From contig NZ_JANHDH010000004.1 in the NCBI RefSeq assembly GCF_026616195.1, positions 62,001-126,000 on the forward strand: 64,000 nucleotides of DNA. Direction: 5' to 3'. The notes beneath the pieces were generated by a model, which had not been told where the DNA came from, did no database searches, and saw only the letters and a program-made list of their open reading frames with translations. Origin of the DNA: Haloarchaeobius amylolyticus (GTDB lineage: Archaea; Halobacteriota; Halobacteria; Halobacteriales; Natrialbaceae). Both the position numbers and the translations under genes were made by a program. Shown here in pieces: positions 33,922-42,986 of this stretch; the stretch's first letter is position 1, and every line of letters begins with the position of its first letter.

Positions 33922-34833
33922 ATGCTCGATGCGACCACTCGCTCAGCAAGTGACCCGGCAGATGGCGGGGCAGCGCCCGCCGTCACTGTGGAAAACCTCC
34001 GATTCACCTATCCCGGGAACGACGAACCGACGCTTCGCGGGCTGGATTTTCAGATTGGTACCGGCGAGGTTTTCGGCTTTCTCGGCCCCAGTGGAGCGGG
34101 AAAGAGTACCGCGCAAAAGGTTCTGATCGCACTCCTCGAAGACTACCAAGGGACTGCATCGGTACTCGGTCGCGAGGTCAGTGGCTGGGGTGGCGACTAC
34201 TACCAGCGAATCGGTGTCTCGTCGGAAGCCCCTAACCAGTATCTCAAACTCACCGGTCGTGAGAACCTCGAGTTGTTCTCCTCGCTCTACGACAGGGAGA
34301 CCAAGGACCCCGACGAGTTGCTCGCCATGGTCGGCCTCGATGATGCTGCGGACCAGCGTGTAGACGCGTACTCGAAGGGCATGCGGATGCGCCTCAACTT
34401 CATCCGCGGCATCATCCACAATCCCGATCTCCTGTTCCTCGACGAACCGACGTCCGGGCTCGACCCGACGAACGCTCGGAAGATCAAGGACATCGTCCGA
34501 GACCTCCAGGCGCGGGGTACGACAGTGTTCCTCACTACGCACGACATGACCGTGGCGGACGAACTCTGCGACCGTGTCGCGTTCATCGTCGACGGCGAAA
34601 TTCCCGTCCTCGATTCTCCTGCTGCACTCAAAAAGGAACACGGCGCACCACTCGTACGCGTGGAGTACCGCGACGATGGTCTGATCGAATCTGCCCAGTT
34701 CGAGCTCGATGGAATCGGACAGAATGACGCGTTCGAAGCGCTCCTGGACGAGAAGCCTGTCGAGCGCATTCACTCCAGTGAAGCAACGCTCGAAGACGTC
34801 TTCATCGAGGTCACCGGACGGGAGCTGGTGTAG
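33922..34833 (+). CDS. ABC exporter ATP-binding subunit
   Basis: A 303-residue ATPase. Walker A FGFLGPSGAGKSTAQKVLI, Q-loop VSSEAPNQYLKLTG, signature DAYSKGMRMRLNFIRG, Walker B LLFLDEPTSGLDPTN, switch His FLTTHDMT. The C-terminal tail VRVEYRDDGLIESAQFEL with LEDVFIEVTGREL is typical of drug/fluoroquinolone-type exporters. ATG 33922 is 30 bases after an AT-rich GATATTGTTTTC box; the frame is open to 33730. The permease follows with no gap. Confidence 0.9.
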   Translation: MLDATTRSASDPADGGAAPAVTVENLRFTYPGNDEPTLRGLDFQIGTGEVFGFLGPSGAGKSTAQKVLIALLEDYQGTASVLGREVSGWGGDYYQRIGVSSEAPNQYLKLTGRENLELFSSLYDRETKDPDELLAMVGLDDAADQRVDAYSKGMRMRLNFIRGIIHNPDLLFLDEPTSGLDPTNARKIKDIVRDLQARGTTVFLTTHDMTVADELCDRVAFIVDGEIPVLDSPAALKKEHGAPLVRVEYRDDGLIESAQFELDGIGQNDAFEALLDEKPVERIHSSEATLEDVFIEVTGRELV

Positions 34834-36297
34834 ATGTCCGTTACCTCGATGTTACGATGGGATAGCCGACTCCAGTATCGGTACGGGTTCTATGCCGTCT
34901 ACGCAGTCGTCACGGTTCTCTTTGCAGCCGGACTCAGTCTCCTCCCTGCGAACGTGCGGACCGAGACCCTCGTCATGGTGTTGTTCGCAGATCCCGGTTT
35001 TCTCGGGTTCTACTTCGTGGGTGCGCTAGTTCTCTTCGAGAAGAACGAAGGTGTTGTCCATGCCCTCGTAACCGCACCGCTGTCCGCTCGCGACTACCTC
35101 ATCTCCAAAACGCTCTCATTATCGTTGATCGCCATCCTCGGTGCCACAACGATAACCGTCCTCGTCCATGGTCCCGGATTCAATCTGGTCTGGTTTCTCC
35201 TTGGACTCGGGCTCACGGCCGGGATGTTCGTCCTGATTGGATTCGTCGCAGTCGCTCGTTTCGACTCGCTCAATGCGTACTTCCTCACCGCTATTGTCTA
35301 CCTGGTGCCGCTCTCGCTTCCCCTGCTTGACCACTTCGCCATCGTGGAATCCCCGGTCTTCTATGCGTTCCCAACACAGGCGTCGCTCGTCCTCATCGGT
35401 GCAGCCTTTGCTCCAACACCTGCCTGGGAACTCGCGTATGCCATTGGCTACCTGTCAGTCGGCACTGGAGTAGCCTACGCACTCGCACACAGGGCGTTCG
35501 TCGTTCACATCGTCCGGGGCACCAAGCAATCGTCGCGGAGTCGTGCCGAGCGGTCCTCCATCCTCTCCGGGAGAGAGTTCGGACCGATTACCAGTCTTGC
35601 GATCACTGACCTGCGAAACTGGATTCGGGACCCGCTCCTCCTGTATATCGGCCTGTCGCCGTTTATCATCGGCGCACTCGCACGCTTTGGCTTTGGCCCC
35701 CTCGACGCAGCTGTCGACTTCGTCGAGCTGGCCGCGTATGCTCCCGAGATCCTCGCAGCACTCGCATTCACACCCGCAGGCACGCTTGGGTTCGCTGCAG
35801 GCTTCTTCATGCTGGAAGACCGCGAGCAGGGCACATTGCGGGCACTCCGCACCACTCCCCTCACGGGCCGTGGGTACCTCGCGTACCGGGGCATCGTCTT
35901 CCTCGGGCTCTCGTTCCTCTCGACGCTGGTAATGATTCCCCTCGTCGACCTCGGTAGAGTACCAGTCGTCTGGTTCCTCGGAATCTCGCTCGTCATGGCG
36001 TTACAGACTGCGATTGCAGGACTTCTGATGTCGAGCCTTGCTTCCAATACGGTCGAAGGTGTCGGAGTGAGCAAACTACTTGGGTTTCTCATCATCGCAC
36101 CCGTCGCTGCAATCGCACTCGTCGCGGAGCCAGCACAGTACGTCGCTGGCCTCTTCCCACCGTTCTGGGCGTCGAAAGCGTTGGTCGTCGTGATGAACGA
36201 TGGTGCGAACGCGCTCGGATACCTCCTCGTCGGAGTCGTCTATCAGGTCGCCCTCGTCGGAATGCTCCTTCGAGTATTCCTCAGTCGAGCAGACTGA
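34834..36297 (+). CDS. double-length ABC-2 permease
   Basis: A 487-residue membrane protein that looks internally duplicated. Half 1 has LVLFEKNEGVVHALVTAPLSARDYL near residue 70 and half 2 has FFMLEDREQGTLRALRTTPLTGRGYL near 330, each followed by hydrophobic helices. About 12 helices in total, so one chain could serve as both permease halves. The first codon follows the ATPase stop directly, and the TetR gene lies 64 bases downstream. Confidence 0.85.
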   Translation: MSVTSMLRWDSRLQYRYGFYAVYAVVTVLFAAGLSLLPANVRTETLVMVLFADPGFLGFYFVGALVLFEKNEGVVHALVTAPLSARDYLISKTLSLSLIAILGATTITVLVHGPGFNLVWFLLGLGLTAGMFVLIGFVAVARFDSLNAYFLTAIVYLVPLSLPLLDHFAIVESPVFYAFPTQASLVLIGAAFAPTPAWELAYAIGYLSVGTGVAYALAHRAFVVHIVRGTKQSSRSRAERSSILSGREFGPITSLAITDLRNWIRDPLLLYIGLSPFIIGALARFGFGPLDAAVDFVELAAYAPEILAALAFTPAGTLGFAAGFFMLEDREQGTLRALRTTPLTGRGYLAYRGIVFLGLSFLSTLVMIPLVDLGRVPVVWFLGISLVMALQTAIAGLLMSSLASNTVEGVGVSKLLGFLIIAPVAAIALVAEPAQYVAGLFPPFWASKALVVVMNDGANALGYLLVGVVYQVALVGMLLRVFLSRAD

Positions 36298-36361
36298 CTT
36301 TGCATCGTTTCTGGACTGTATGTGAGAACGTATAAGCCGTGGATTTCGAAACGGTGTACAC

Positions 36362-36991
36362 ATGAGAGGGTTTTCGGACGAGGAACGCGACCGCATTCGA
36401 GCGAACCTTCGGTCTGTCGGTCGACGGCAGTTCACGAAATTCGGGCTCGAAAAGACCACGGTTAGCGACCTGACCGAGGACCTCTCCATCGGTCGGAGTA
36501 CATTCTACCGGTTCTACGATTCGAAAGAAGAGCTCTATCTCGAACTCCTGGAGGCCGAGGGAGAGGCCGTCGCGGAGCGGATGGCTGCCGAAGGCATCGG
36601 GCAGGGTGAGGATCCTGAGGCCGTCGTCAAGGATTTCCTCGAATTCATCTTCCAGGAGATCGAGTCGAACAATCTACTCAGGGCAGTGCTCATCGAGGAT
36701 GAACTTGACCGGCTCCGTGAATCACGAACCGAGGCAGAGCGGAAAGCAGACCGCCAGGAGGACATCGCTGTGATTCGTAGCTTCATCGACCCCTTCATCG
36801 AAGCGGGTCGTCTCCACGGAACCGACCCGACACTCGTGGCTCGGTCCATCGCGGCAATCCCGTATCTCTCGCTCCACGAAGCCGATATCGGTGAAGACCA
36901 CTATCCTGAAGTTCGGGATTTTGTGATAGAGACTTTCGCGAGGGGGCTGGCAGTCGAAGACGGATCTACAGGCACTGAGGGCAGTCGATAA
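36362..36991 (+). CDS. TetR-family regulator 2
   Basis: A 209-residue TetR protein beginning MRGFSDEERDRIRANL. HTH: FGLEKTTVSDLTEDLSIGRSTFYRFYDSKEELYLELL. The C-terminal domain ends IPYLSLHEADIGEDHYPEVRDFVIETFARGL. It shares both ends and the spacing with TetR 1 at 28058, so the two are recent paralogues. A TATA-like ACGTATAAG lies about 28 bases before the ATG, suggesting a leaderless transcript; TTTCGAAA nearby is a possible operator. It likely controls the ABC exporter just upstream. Confidence 0.89.
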   Translation: MRGFSDEERDRIRANLRSVGRRQFTKFGLEKTTVSDLTEDLSIGRSTFYRFYDSKEELYLELLEAEGEAVAERMAAEGIGQGEDPEAVVKDFLEFIFQEIESNNLLRAVLIEDELDRLRESRTEAERKADRQEDIAVIRSFIDPFIEAGRLHGTDPTLVARSIAAIPYLSLHEADIGEDHYPEVRDFVIETFARGLAVEDGSTGTEGSR

Positions 36992-37143
36992 CCACTCGTG
37001 GGGTGGCTCTATTTTTGAATACAGTGCCGATATCTGTGTGTTGTCCGTCTCCACATTCTAGTTACAGGTGGTCGGGGGTTTATCTCACCCCAGCTACCGC
37101 CATGGGATTTACAGGACATCCACCATATTCGACACGACAGGTT

Positions 37144-38016
37144 TTAAGCACTAAGGAACGACCGGATTTCGTCCCTGAGACGGGCTTGTGCGGCTGTTGA
37201 GAGGAAGTGTCGTTCGTTCTGGAATGTCAACGCCTTCGTATCCGCAGGCAGGTAGGGCGCCGCAGCCGCATGCAACCAGCTCGCCCTGAAGAAAGGATCG
37301 TGCTCCGCACCGACGAGCAGCGTCGGCGCGTCGAATGTTGCGAGTTCGGAAGGCGAGTCGGGGCCTGGGAATCCTGTTTTTGTGTCAGCGGTACGGAGAG
37401 CAGTTCCGACCGTCTCGCGGACGACTGGGGGTAGCGAACCGACTGCGTCAGTGAACAGTGGAGCGAGTGCTGCGGCCAACAGCCGTTCACTCGGCGCCAC
37501 GCGGTATGCCAGCGACAGTGTGACGATTCGCAGAAGGTCGACGGTGAACGAGACGCCGAAGCCTGCCGGCACGACGAGCGCTGCGGCGTCGATTCGGCCG
37601 GGCACGTTGGCGGCGGCTTCGAGCAACACACCAGCCCCGTGGGATAGACCGACCATCGAAGCGGAATCGATGCCCATCTCGTCGAGCACGTCGGCCACCC
37701 ACGGGCCAAACGCGGGAGGATGGGCCGTCTCCACGAGGCCAGGCTCACCGGGCGTGTCCGGTGCGACGAGGTGGTACTCGTCGGCTAGCGCCTCGACCCA
37801 GGCGAGCGTCACAGGATTCGTGACGTTCCCACCCTGAAACACTACGAGGGGAGGCGCACCGGCGTCTCCAACCGTGAGGACGTGCGTTGGGCCTGCCCGT
37901 GTTTCGACAGTTGTCTCGTTGACGGACTCTGTGAGTAGGTCGTCTCGCGCCCGCTGATACAGTGACGCGAAGGGATTCGTTCCCCCATCTCGACCGCTGA
38001 GTTCATTGTCTGTCAT
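37144..38016 (-). CDS. alpha/beta hydrolase fold protein
   Basis: A 290-residue hydrolase: PPLVVFQGGNVTN at the oxyanion region, nucleophile elbow VGLSHGAGVLL, acid in LLVGAEHDPFFR and catalytic His in FQNERHFLST. This full set supports an active serine hydrolase; the middle cap region is probably helical. No signal peptide. The operator-like palindrome at 38084-38099 lies 68-83 bases upstream. Confidence 0.86.
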   Translation of the reverse strand: MTDNELSGRDGGTNPFASLYQRARDDLLTESVNETTVETRAGPTHVLTVGDAGAPPLVVFQGGNVTNPVTLAWVEALADEYHLVAPDTPGEPGLVETAHPPAFGPWVADVLDEMGIDSASMVGLSHGAGVLLEAAANVPGRIDAAALVVPAGFGVSFTVDLLRIVTLSLAYRVAPSERLLAAALAPLFTDAVGSLPPVVRETVGTALRTADTKTGFPGPDSPSELATFDAPTLLVGAEHDPFFRASWLHAAAAPYLPADTKALTFQNERHFLSTAAQARLRDEIRSFLSA

Positions 38017-38083
38017 TCGATATCATTTGATTGGGGGCTATTCAACACGAGGTCTTCTTCAATAGCTGGCGATTAGAATGTTT

Positions 38084-38099
38084 ACCCACCATGTTGGGT
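38084..38099. promoter_or_regulatory. ACCCACCATGTTGGGT near-palindrome
   Basis: Sixteen bases, palindromic except for one pair. It is related to the palindromes at 24985 and 29777 through CCAACATGTTGG. It lies 68-83 bases before ATG 38016, with GTAAACATTC (possible TATA) on the gene side. Confidence 0.5.
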
Positions 38100-38135
38100 G
38101 ACGGGCAGGGATACGACCGCCACTTCGACGGTACT

Positions 38136-38393
38136 TCAAGCATCGAATAGTCCTGTTAGCTGGACAGTCTTCTCCCACCCACCTCTCAGCAAGTCACTGG
38201 CCAGCTCCCGTACCATTGACGCGGAATCCTGTCTCACGTGGGTCCTCGGGGACCGTTTGCAACGAATTCCCGACCGGCGCTCAGCCATCGAAGATTCATG
38301 TTCCATCGGTTCGTTAATTACGATGAGCGTTCCATCCGAGTCGCGAACATGTGCGACGCGGATTCCTCCATTCGGGCCGGTTCTCGGAGGTAT
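38136..38393 (-). pseudogene. VOC protein C-terminal remnant
   Basis: An 85-codon stretch without a start. NGGIRVAHVRDSDGTLIVINEPME is the usual end of a VOC/glyoxalase fold; the rest is unrelated readthrough. The N-terminal half is missing. Confidence 0.45.
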
Positions 38394-38436
38394 TCACCCG
38401 CTCACAGTCCGCGTCTACCAACGCAGTGTAATCGGG

Positions 38437-39303
38437 TCAGTCTCCCAGGCCTGTACACGTTCCCGTCCGGGTTCCAGTCCACTGGTCACCTGGCGCGAGC
38501 GACCGCCGACCGTATCGAAGGACGAGCGCGAGCACGATCACCCAGACGACGAGTAGCTTCGCCGTAGGTGCGGTGTCGCGGACGAGTGACGCAACCGCCA
38601 GTGCTTCCTCGCCGAGCGGCAGGAACGCATTGGCGGCGTTGTTCGCGGCGTGATAGAGCATCGCGACGATGACGTTCCCGCGGGTGGCGTTGAACAGCCC
38701 CGTCAATATGAGGCTCGCGCCGATGATGGCACCAACGTATCCCACGAACGAACGCCCAGTCGGCGCGAACGCACCGTCGCCGAGGATGAACAGCGGGGCG
38801 TGCCAGAGCGCCCAGTGGAGGCCAACGAGGGTGCCCGCGAACCACGCGCCGTTGCGTTGCTGAAGATGAGGCATGAGGAATCCTCGCCAGCCAATCTCCT
38901 CCTGCGCGCCGCCGATAGTCAGAGCGAGCAGGAAGTGGACAACGACCCCGCCGAGGGCCGGTGAGGGGATTCCGACTGGTACTCCCACGAGTGCGAACAC
39001 AGGCGCACCTGCGACGATGATGGCGACGGGTAACATGAGTGCTAGTACGTACCACCACAGCCTGGTTCGCGGGACCAGTGATCGCGCCCACCCACGGACA
39101 CTCTCACCAGCCCCCTTCACGCAGATAACGGCGGCTACCGCCGGACCGAACGCACCGAGTAGAACGAGCGGGCCGGGCGGCATCCCGTCGTACAGTACGA
39201 ACAGTAGCGTCCACAGTCCCCAGGTGAGCGCGAAGTCGAGAACACTGAACGTGACTATCGGATGGTATGCGAATGCGAGCCGACGCCAATCAGTCGAATG
39301 CAT
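38437..39303 (-). CDS. CPBP-family intramembrane glutamic protease 2
   Basis: A 288-residue membrane protein with about eight hydrophobic segments. Motif 1 is GGAQEEIGWRGFLMP, motif 2 LVGLHWALWHAPLFIL, motif 3 VAMLYHAANNAANAFL, so all catalytic positions are there. It belongs to a different CPBP branch from the protein at 28843 (EExGWRG type). ATG 39303 (MHSTDWRRLAFAYHPIV) fits the family; the frame is open to 39399. It is near the second TetR-ABC cluster. Confidence 0.87.
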   Translation of the reverse strand: MHSTDWRRLAFAYHPIVTFSVLDFALTWGLWTLLFVLYDGMPPGPLVLLGAFGPAVAAVICVKGAGESVRGWARSLVPRTRLWWYVLALMLPVAIIVAGAPVFALVGVPVGIPSPALGGVVVHFLLALTIGGAQEEIGWRGFLMPHLQQRNGAWFAGTLVGLHWALWHAPLFILGDGAFAPTGRSFVGYVGAIIGASLILTGLFNATRGNVIVAMLYHAANNAANAFLPLGEEALAVASLVRDTAPTAKLLVVWVIVLALVLRYGRRSLAPGDQWTGTRTGTCTGLGD

Positions 39304-40025
39304 ACACCACGTGAGGAGCCCGGTGATATCGTTCCCGACGCACGGTTTCTGGCTCGGAAACTTGGTCGGGTTTCCATCTGGGATGAGCCGAACCAGCATG
39401 TTTCCTGGCTCAATCCACCATCCTCCAAGCGGCCGTACTCCTCCCCGATACGCTCCGCGGCAGGGATGACAGTCGGTACAGCCCAGACGCTACACGCGTG
39501 TCTCGAAGGTTCTGTGAGCTCCTGTGGTACTGCACAGCGAACGGGTACTTCCGGTCGCGAGATTGGACGGTGACCGCTGTTCAGACGTCGAACGTGCAAT
39601 CGTGGCGAAGGGGTCTAGCTGTCATGAACCCCAGCGATCCGGGACCAAGAACGCGAGCGAGTAAGTCTCAGCGTCGAAGACGAACTCCTCCGAGGCGCTG
39701 CTGAGACCGTCGTCACGATGGGAACCGATTCGCCCTGCCGTGATGTCGTCACGGTAGCGGACCCGCTGGACGACCGGATGCTACGGGGCGACGGAACGAG
39801 GAATCCTTCGCCGGGGTGTCGGTCATGATTCGACCCGCTGGCGGTACCCCAACATGATGGGCGAACGCTCAGACAGCAGCCGTCTCAATCGCGTCGTATG
39901 AGACGAACCCAACAGCATTCGGTAATCGACTTCAATATTCATCTCGGCGTTCCTGCCAGCCCCGCCATCGTCGGGCGGCGACTACCGACCCTCGGTATCC
40001 GTAGCGCGACCACGGACAGGTCACA
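39304..40025. other. decayed region before the CrtI-like operon
   Basis: No intact gene. One plus-strand stretch around 39660-39826 reads like protein (SLSVEDELLRGAAETVVTMG ... DPLDDRMLRGDG) but lacks a start and ends early. The last 45 codons run to a stop at 40026-40028 that overlaps the next start as ATGA, as if this were the tail of a lost operon gene. Confidence 0.4.
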
Positions 40026-40262
40026 ATGAGAGGAGCTCGGGCTATGTGGCAATCGCTCCGACCGCAGCGGTTCTTCGACGTCGGCCCTGGGTGGCACTCA
40101 GGAGTTCCCCTTCACGGTCAAGCGGAGGGGTTATCCGTGTCAACAGGACTCGTGAACGTCTTCATCCTCTCCAGTTTCGTTTGCGGCGGACTGTTCCTGT
40201 GGTTCGTTGCGATACATCATCGAGAGGGGTTCACACGTCAGGACGGAAGTGATTCTCGATGA
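40026..40262 (+). CDS. small membrane protein preceding CrtI-like gene
   Basis: A 78-residue protein with one membrane helix (VNVFILSSFVCGGLFLWFVAI) and a charged C-terminus. Its stop overlaps the oxidoreductase start by ATGA, and its start overlaps the stop of the decayed upstream frame, so it was part of a tight operon. No family recognised. The N-terminal 30 residues may be shorter if a later start is used. Confidence 0.55.
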   Translation: MRGARAMWQSLRPQRFFDVGPGWHSGVPLHGQAEGLSVSTGLVNVFILSSFVCGGLFLWFVAIHHREGFTRQDGSDSR

Positions 40263-41827
40263 CGACCCGGCGGACATGGGATACGGTGGTCGTTGGTGCA
40301 GGACTCGGCGGCCTCACCGCCGGTGCGACCCTCGCACAGCGTGGGCGTGACGTCCTTGTCCTCGAACGACACTCGATTCCGGGCGGTTGTGCGACCACGT
40401 TCGACCGCGGCGACTTCGAGTTCGAGGTCAGCCTCCACGAGATCGAAGGCCTCGACGAGCACGATCCAAAACGTGCCATTCTCGAAGACCTCGGGGTGTT
40501 CGACGCGCTCTCCTTCGAACCCGTCGACGACCTCTACCGCTATACTCACGGAGAGACTGATCTGGTCGTCCCACACGGCGTCGACGCAGCCATCGATGCA
40601 CTCACCACCGCGTTCCCTCACGAGGAACGCGGGATCCAGCGGTTCTTCCGCGTTCTCACCGACCTCCGGTCGTCGCTCGCTTCGCTCTCGCGAACGGGCG
40701 ACTTCTCGCTACCACAGTTCCTCAAGATTCCATTTGAACACCGGACGTTCTTTCGTTACCGCAATGCCACCCTCGGTGAGTTCCTCGACGAAATCATCGA
40801 GGATGACGAACTAAAACTCGTCCTCACCGGTAACCTTGGGTACTACCACGACGACCCGTACTCCCTGTCGCTTCCCTACTACGCAGCAGGACAGGGTGGA
40901 TACTTCATCGGCGGCGGCCACTACATCACTGGCGGCTCTATCGAACTCTCCGAATATCTGGTGGAGTGCATTGAGGACCACGGCGGCCGGGTCGCGTTGG
41001 AGCGGCGCGTCACCGACCTCCACGTGGAAGACGGCAGCATCACCGAGGTCGTCCATCACCCGTCGCGACCAGGGTCACGGCAGACAGCAACCGGCCCCGT
41101 CGCCACGCCATCGGACCCCGGCGAGGTTCGAACCGAACGTGCGGAGTACGTCATCGCGAACGCCGCCATCCCACTTGTCGCGAGCCAATTGCTCCCCGAC
41201 CCCTATGGCCAGCAGCTCGCCGCCCAATTCGACGGCTGGGAATACGCGCCTTCCATCACCACGCTGTACCTCGGCTTCGATCGCCCACCGGGGAACCTGG
41301 GGACAGATCACTACACGACAGTGCTGACGAATCCGGGTGTCGAGGACCTCGGAGATGCGATACGGGGTCGACAGGGATCCTTCGGGACCAGATCCCTGAA
41401 CTTCGTCGACTACAGTCAACTGGAGGCAGACCTTGGACCGTCAGGTGCAGCCGTCGGTGCGCTCTCGACGCTCGACTACGAGTCCGAGTGGACTGGGCTC
41501 ACCGACACTGAGTACCGCGAGAAGAAGGCGCGCGTGACGGACGTCCTCTTGCGGCGCCTTGGCGATGCCTATCCCCGGCTTCCTGACGCTGTCTCGCACG
41601 CCGAACTCGCGACCCCGCAGACGATACGCCGCTTTACACTGAACCCCGGTGGGACCGCGTACGGATTCGCACAGACGCCAGAGCAGTCGATGCTGAGTCG
41701 TCGAATCGAAGCACCCGTCCCCAATCTGGGGTTCGCCTCCGCGTGGACGTTCCCGGGCGGCGGCTTCACCGGCGCCATTATGGCTGGATCTCGTGCCGCC
41801 CACCAGCGACTCGACCGAACAGCGTGA
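40259..41827 (+). CDS. CrtI/phytoene desaturase-like FAD oxidoreductase
   Basis: A 522-residue flavoprotein. FAD motif VVVGAGLGGLTAGATLAQRG at residues 10-29, then VLERHSIPGGCATTF as in carotenoid desaturases, isomerases and retinol saturases, and a C-terminal FAD-binding LGFASAWTFPGGGFTGAIMAG. The ending GGGFTGA rather than the desaturase form suggests the broader CrtI-like/retinol-saturase branch. The substrate is probably an isoprenoid or other lipid but this is not shown. Translationally coupled to the small membrane protein. Confidence 0.86.
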   Translation: MTTRRTWDTVVVGAGLGGLTAGATLAQRGRDVLVLERHSIPGGCATTFDRGDFEFEVSLHEIEGLDEHDPKRAILEDLGVFDALSFEPVDDLYRYTHGETDLVVPHGVDAAIDALTTAFPHEERGIQRFFRVLTDLRSSLASLSRTGDFSLPQFLKIPFEHRTFFRYRNATLGEFLDEIIEDDELKLVLTGNLGYYHDDPYSLSLPYYAAGQGGYFIGGGHYITGGSIELSEYLVECIEDHGGRVALERRVTDLHVEDGSITEVVHHPSRPGSRQTATGPVATPSDPGEVRTERAEYVIANAAIPLVASQLLPDPYGQQLAAQFDGWEYAPSITTLYLGFDRPPGNLGTDHYTTVLTNPGVEDLGDAIRGRQGSFGTRSLNFVDYSQLEADLGPSGAAVGALSTLDYESEWTGLTDTEYREKKARVTDVLLRRLGDAYPRLPDAVSHAELATPQTIRRFTLNPGGTAYGFAQTPEQSMLSRRIEAPVPNLGFASAWTFPGGGFTGAIMAGSRAAHQRLDRTA

Positions 41828-42459
41828 ACAATCCAGGCCAACACTACCTATCGACGGCGAGTCCATTTGAGCCACATATCGGCTACAGGAAGGTGCAGCC
41901 GCGAGCCCCCACCAGGACATCATATCCTCAGGCACCTCCTTGTGGTGAAATGAGACGATGACCTCTCCTTGCCGTCGCTACGACGGCGCTATTAGCCTCA
42001 TTTCAGACCGCAAGCCGTACCCCTTACTCGGAGGGAGACCAGAGTTTGGCTGTAGCCGGTACAGTCCGCCGATGACGTACCATGCCACGCCAGCAGGTGG
42101 GGTCGGTTTGATTCGCACTCATGTTCCCCACAGTTTTTGACCTATTGATACGCAATGGGATGCGCAGATGCCAGTCTGGGCGAAGACCGACCGAATCTTC
42201 TCGGAACCAGCGCCAAGGACACAACTTGGTAACTGCACGAGGTTTCGTTCTCTCCTTGGACTGCTAGTGTCACCGACTCCCTTGACAATAGCCCGCTATG
42301 GCCCGAGTTCGTGCTGTCACTACGATGGTAGCTGGACACCGGGCGACTCTTCGAAAGCCGACAATAAACTCTGTATCTGCGATATTGGACACCGAGTGTC
42401 TAAAATAAGACCTCTATCGAATACATATGTTTTATTATATCTGGAAACGTTCGAATATC
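41828..42459. other. long gap with one palindrome
   Basis: No supported gene in 632 bases. It holds CTGTAGCCGGTACAG (42050-42064), with arms CTGTA/TACAG, and near the right end ATGTTTTATTATATC (42427-42441), a strong TATA box about 25 bases before ATG 42460. The rest has no protein or RNA signal I can recognise. Confidence 0.45.
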
Positions 42460-42666
42460 ATGAATACTGAGACCATCCTGCAGTTGTTCGCAGGCGGATT
42501 GTTCGTTGTCGGCCTCGTCGCTCTTGGACTCAGTAATATCCCGCTCGACGGGGTAGCAATCAATACCGACGATGCGTTTGCGGCAGGCGTCATCTTCACC
42601 AGTGTCGGGTTCATCATGTTCGCTGACGTCCGCCGCCGCATGCGCCGTACTCCGAAGTCGCCGTAA
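42460..42666 (+). CDS. small two-helix membrane protein
   Basis: A 68-residue protein: helix 1 LQLFAGGLFVVGLVALGL, helix 2 AAGVIFTSVGFIMFADV, then a basic tail RRRMRRTPKSP that should be cytoplasmic. ATG 42460 is about 25 bases after a TATA box, so it is probably leaderless; the frame is open to 42427 but that would include the TATA. Function unknown; stands alone. Confidence 0.65.
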   Translation: MNTETILQLFAGGLFVVGLVALGLSNIPLDGVAINTDDAFAAGVIFTSVGFIMFADVRRRMRRTPKSP

Positions 42667-42986
42667 CCCGGCCAGCACTGTCGGCAGACCGCCTGGCTAT
42701 CATTCCAATTCCGGAGTGTGACCAAGCTAGAGCCGTAGAACCCGATGAAAGAGTGTTTCCGGGCAAAGACGCTCGGGCGACGTTGGGGGGAGATGGGGGA
42801 TACCACCCGAGCGTTCTTCGACCTGTCCGCACTAGTAACAGGGCTGTCTAATCACAAAAGTCCACCGTCAGACATATTTTTGATTTGGAACACTTCGACG
42901 GGGTGCAGCTCACCTGAACACCCGAGCGATACAGTCGCTATTTGAGCCTGAGCGAGGGTTAATACACGGCTGCTCTTCTCTGTAGC
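42667..42986. other. gap before lipoprotein gene
   Basis: Nothing coding. GGTTAATACAC around 42957 is a TATA-like box about 28 bases before ATG 42987. An AT-rich ACATATTTTTGATTTGG lies at 42871-42887 without a gene that fits it. Confidence 0.4.

Noticed and set aside
38098-38556. 152-codon plus-strand frame
   Set aside because: Antisense to a VOC remnant and the end of the CPBP gene. Composition is Ser/Arg/Pro-rich without motif.
41075-41419. minus-strand frames inside the CrtI-like gene
   Set aside because: Shadows in complementary frames of a well-supported flavoprotein gene.
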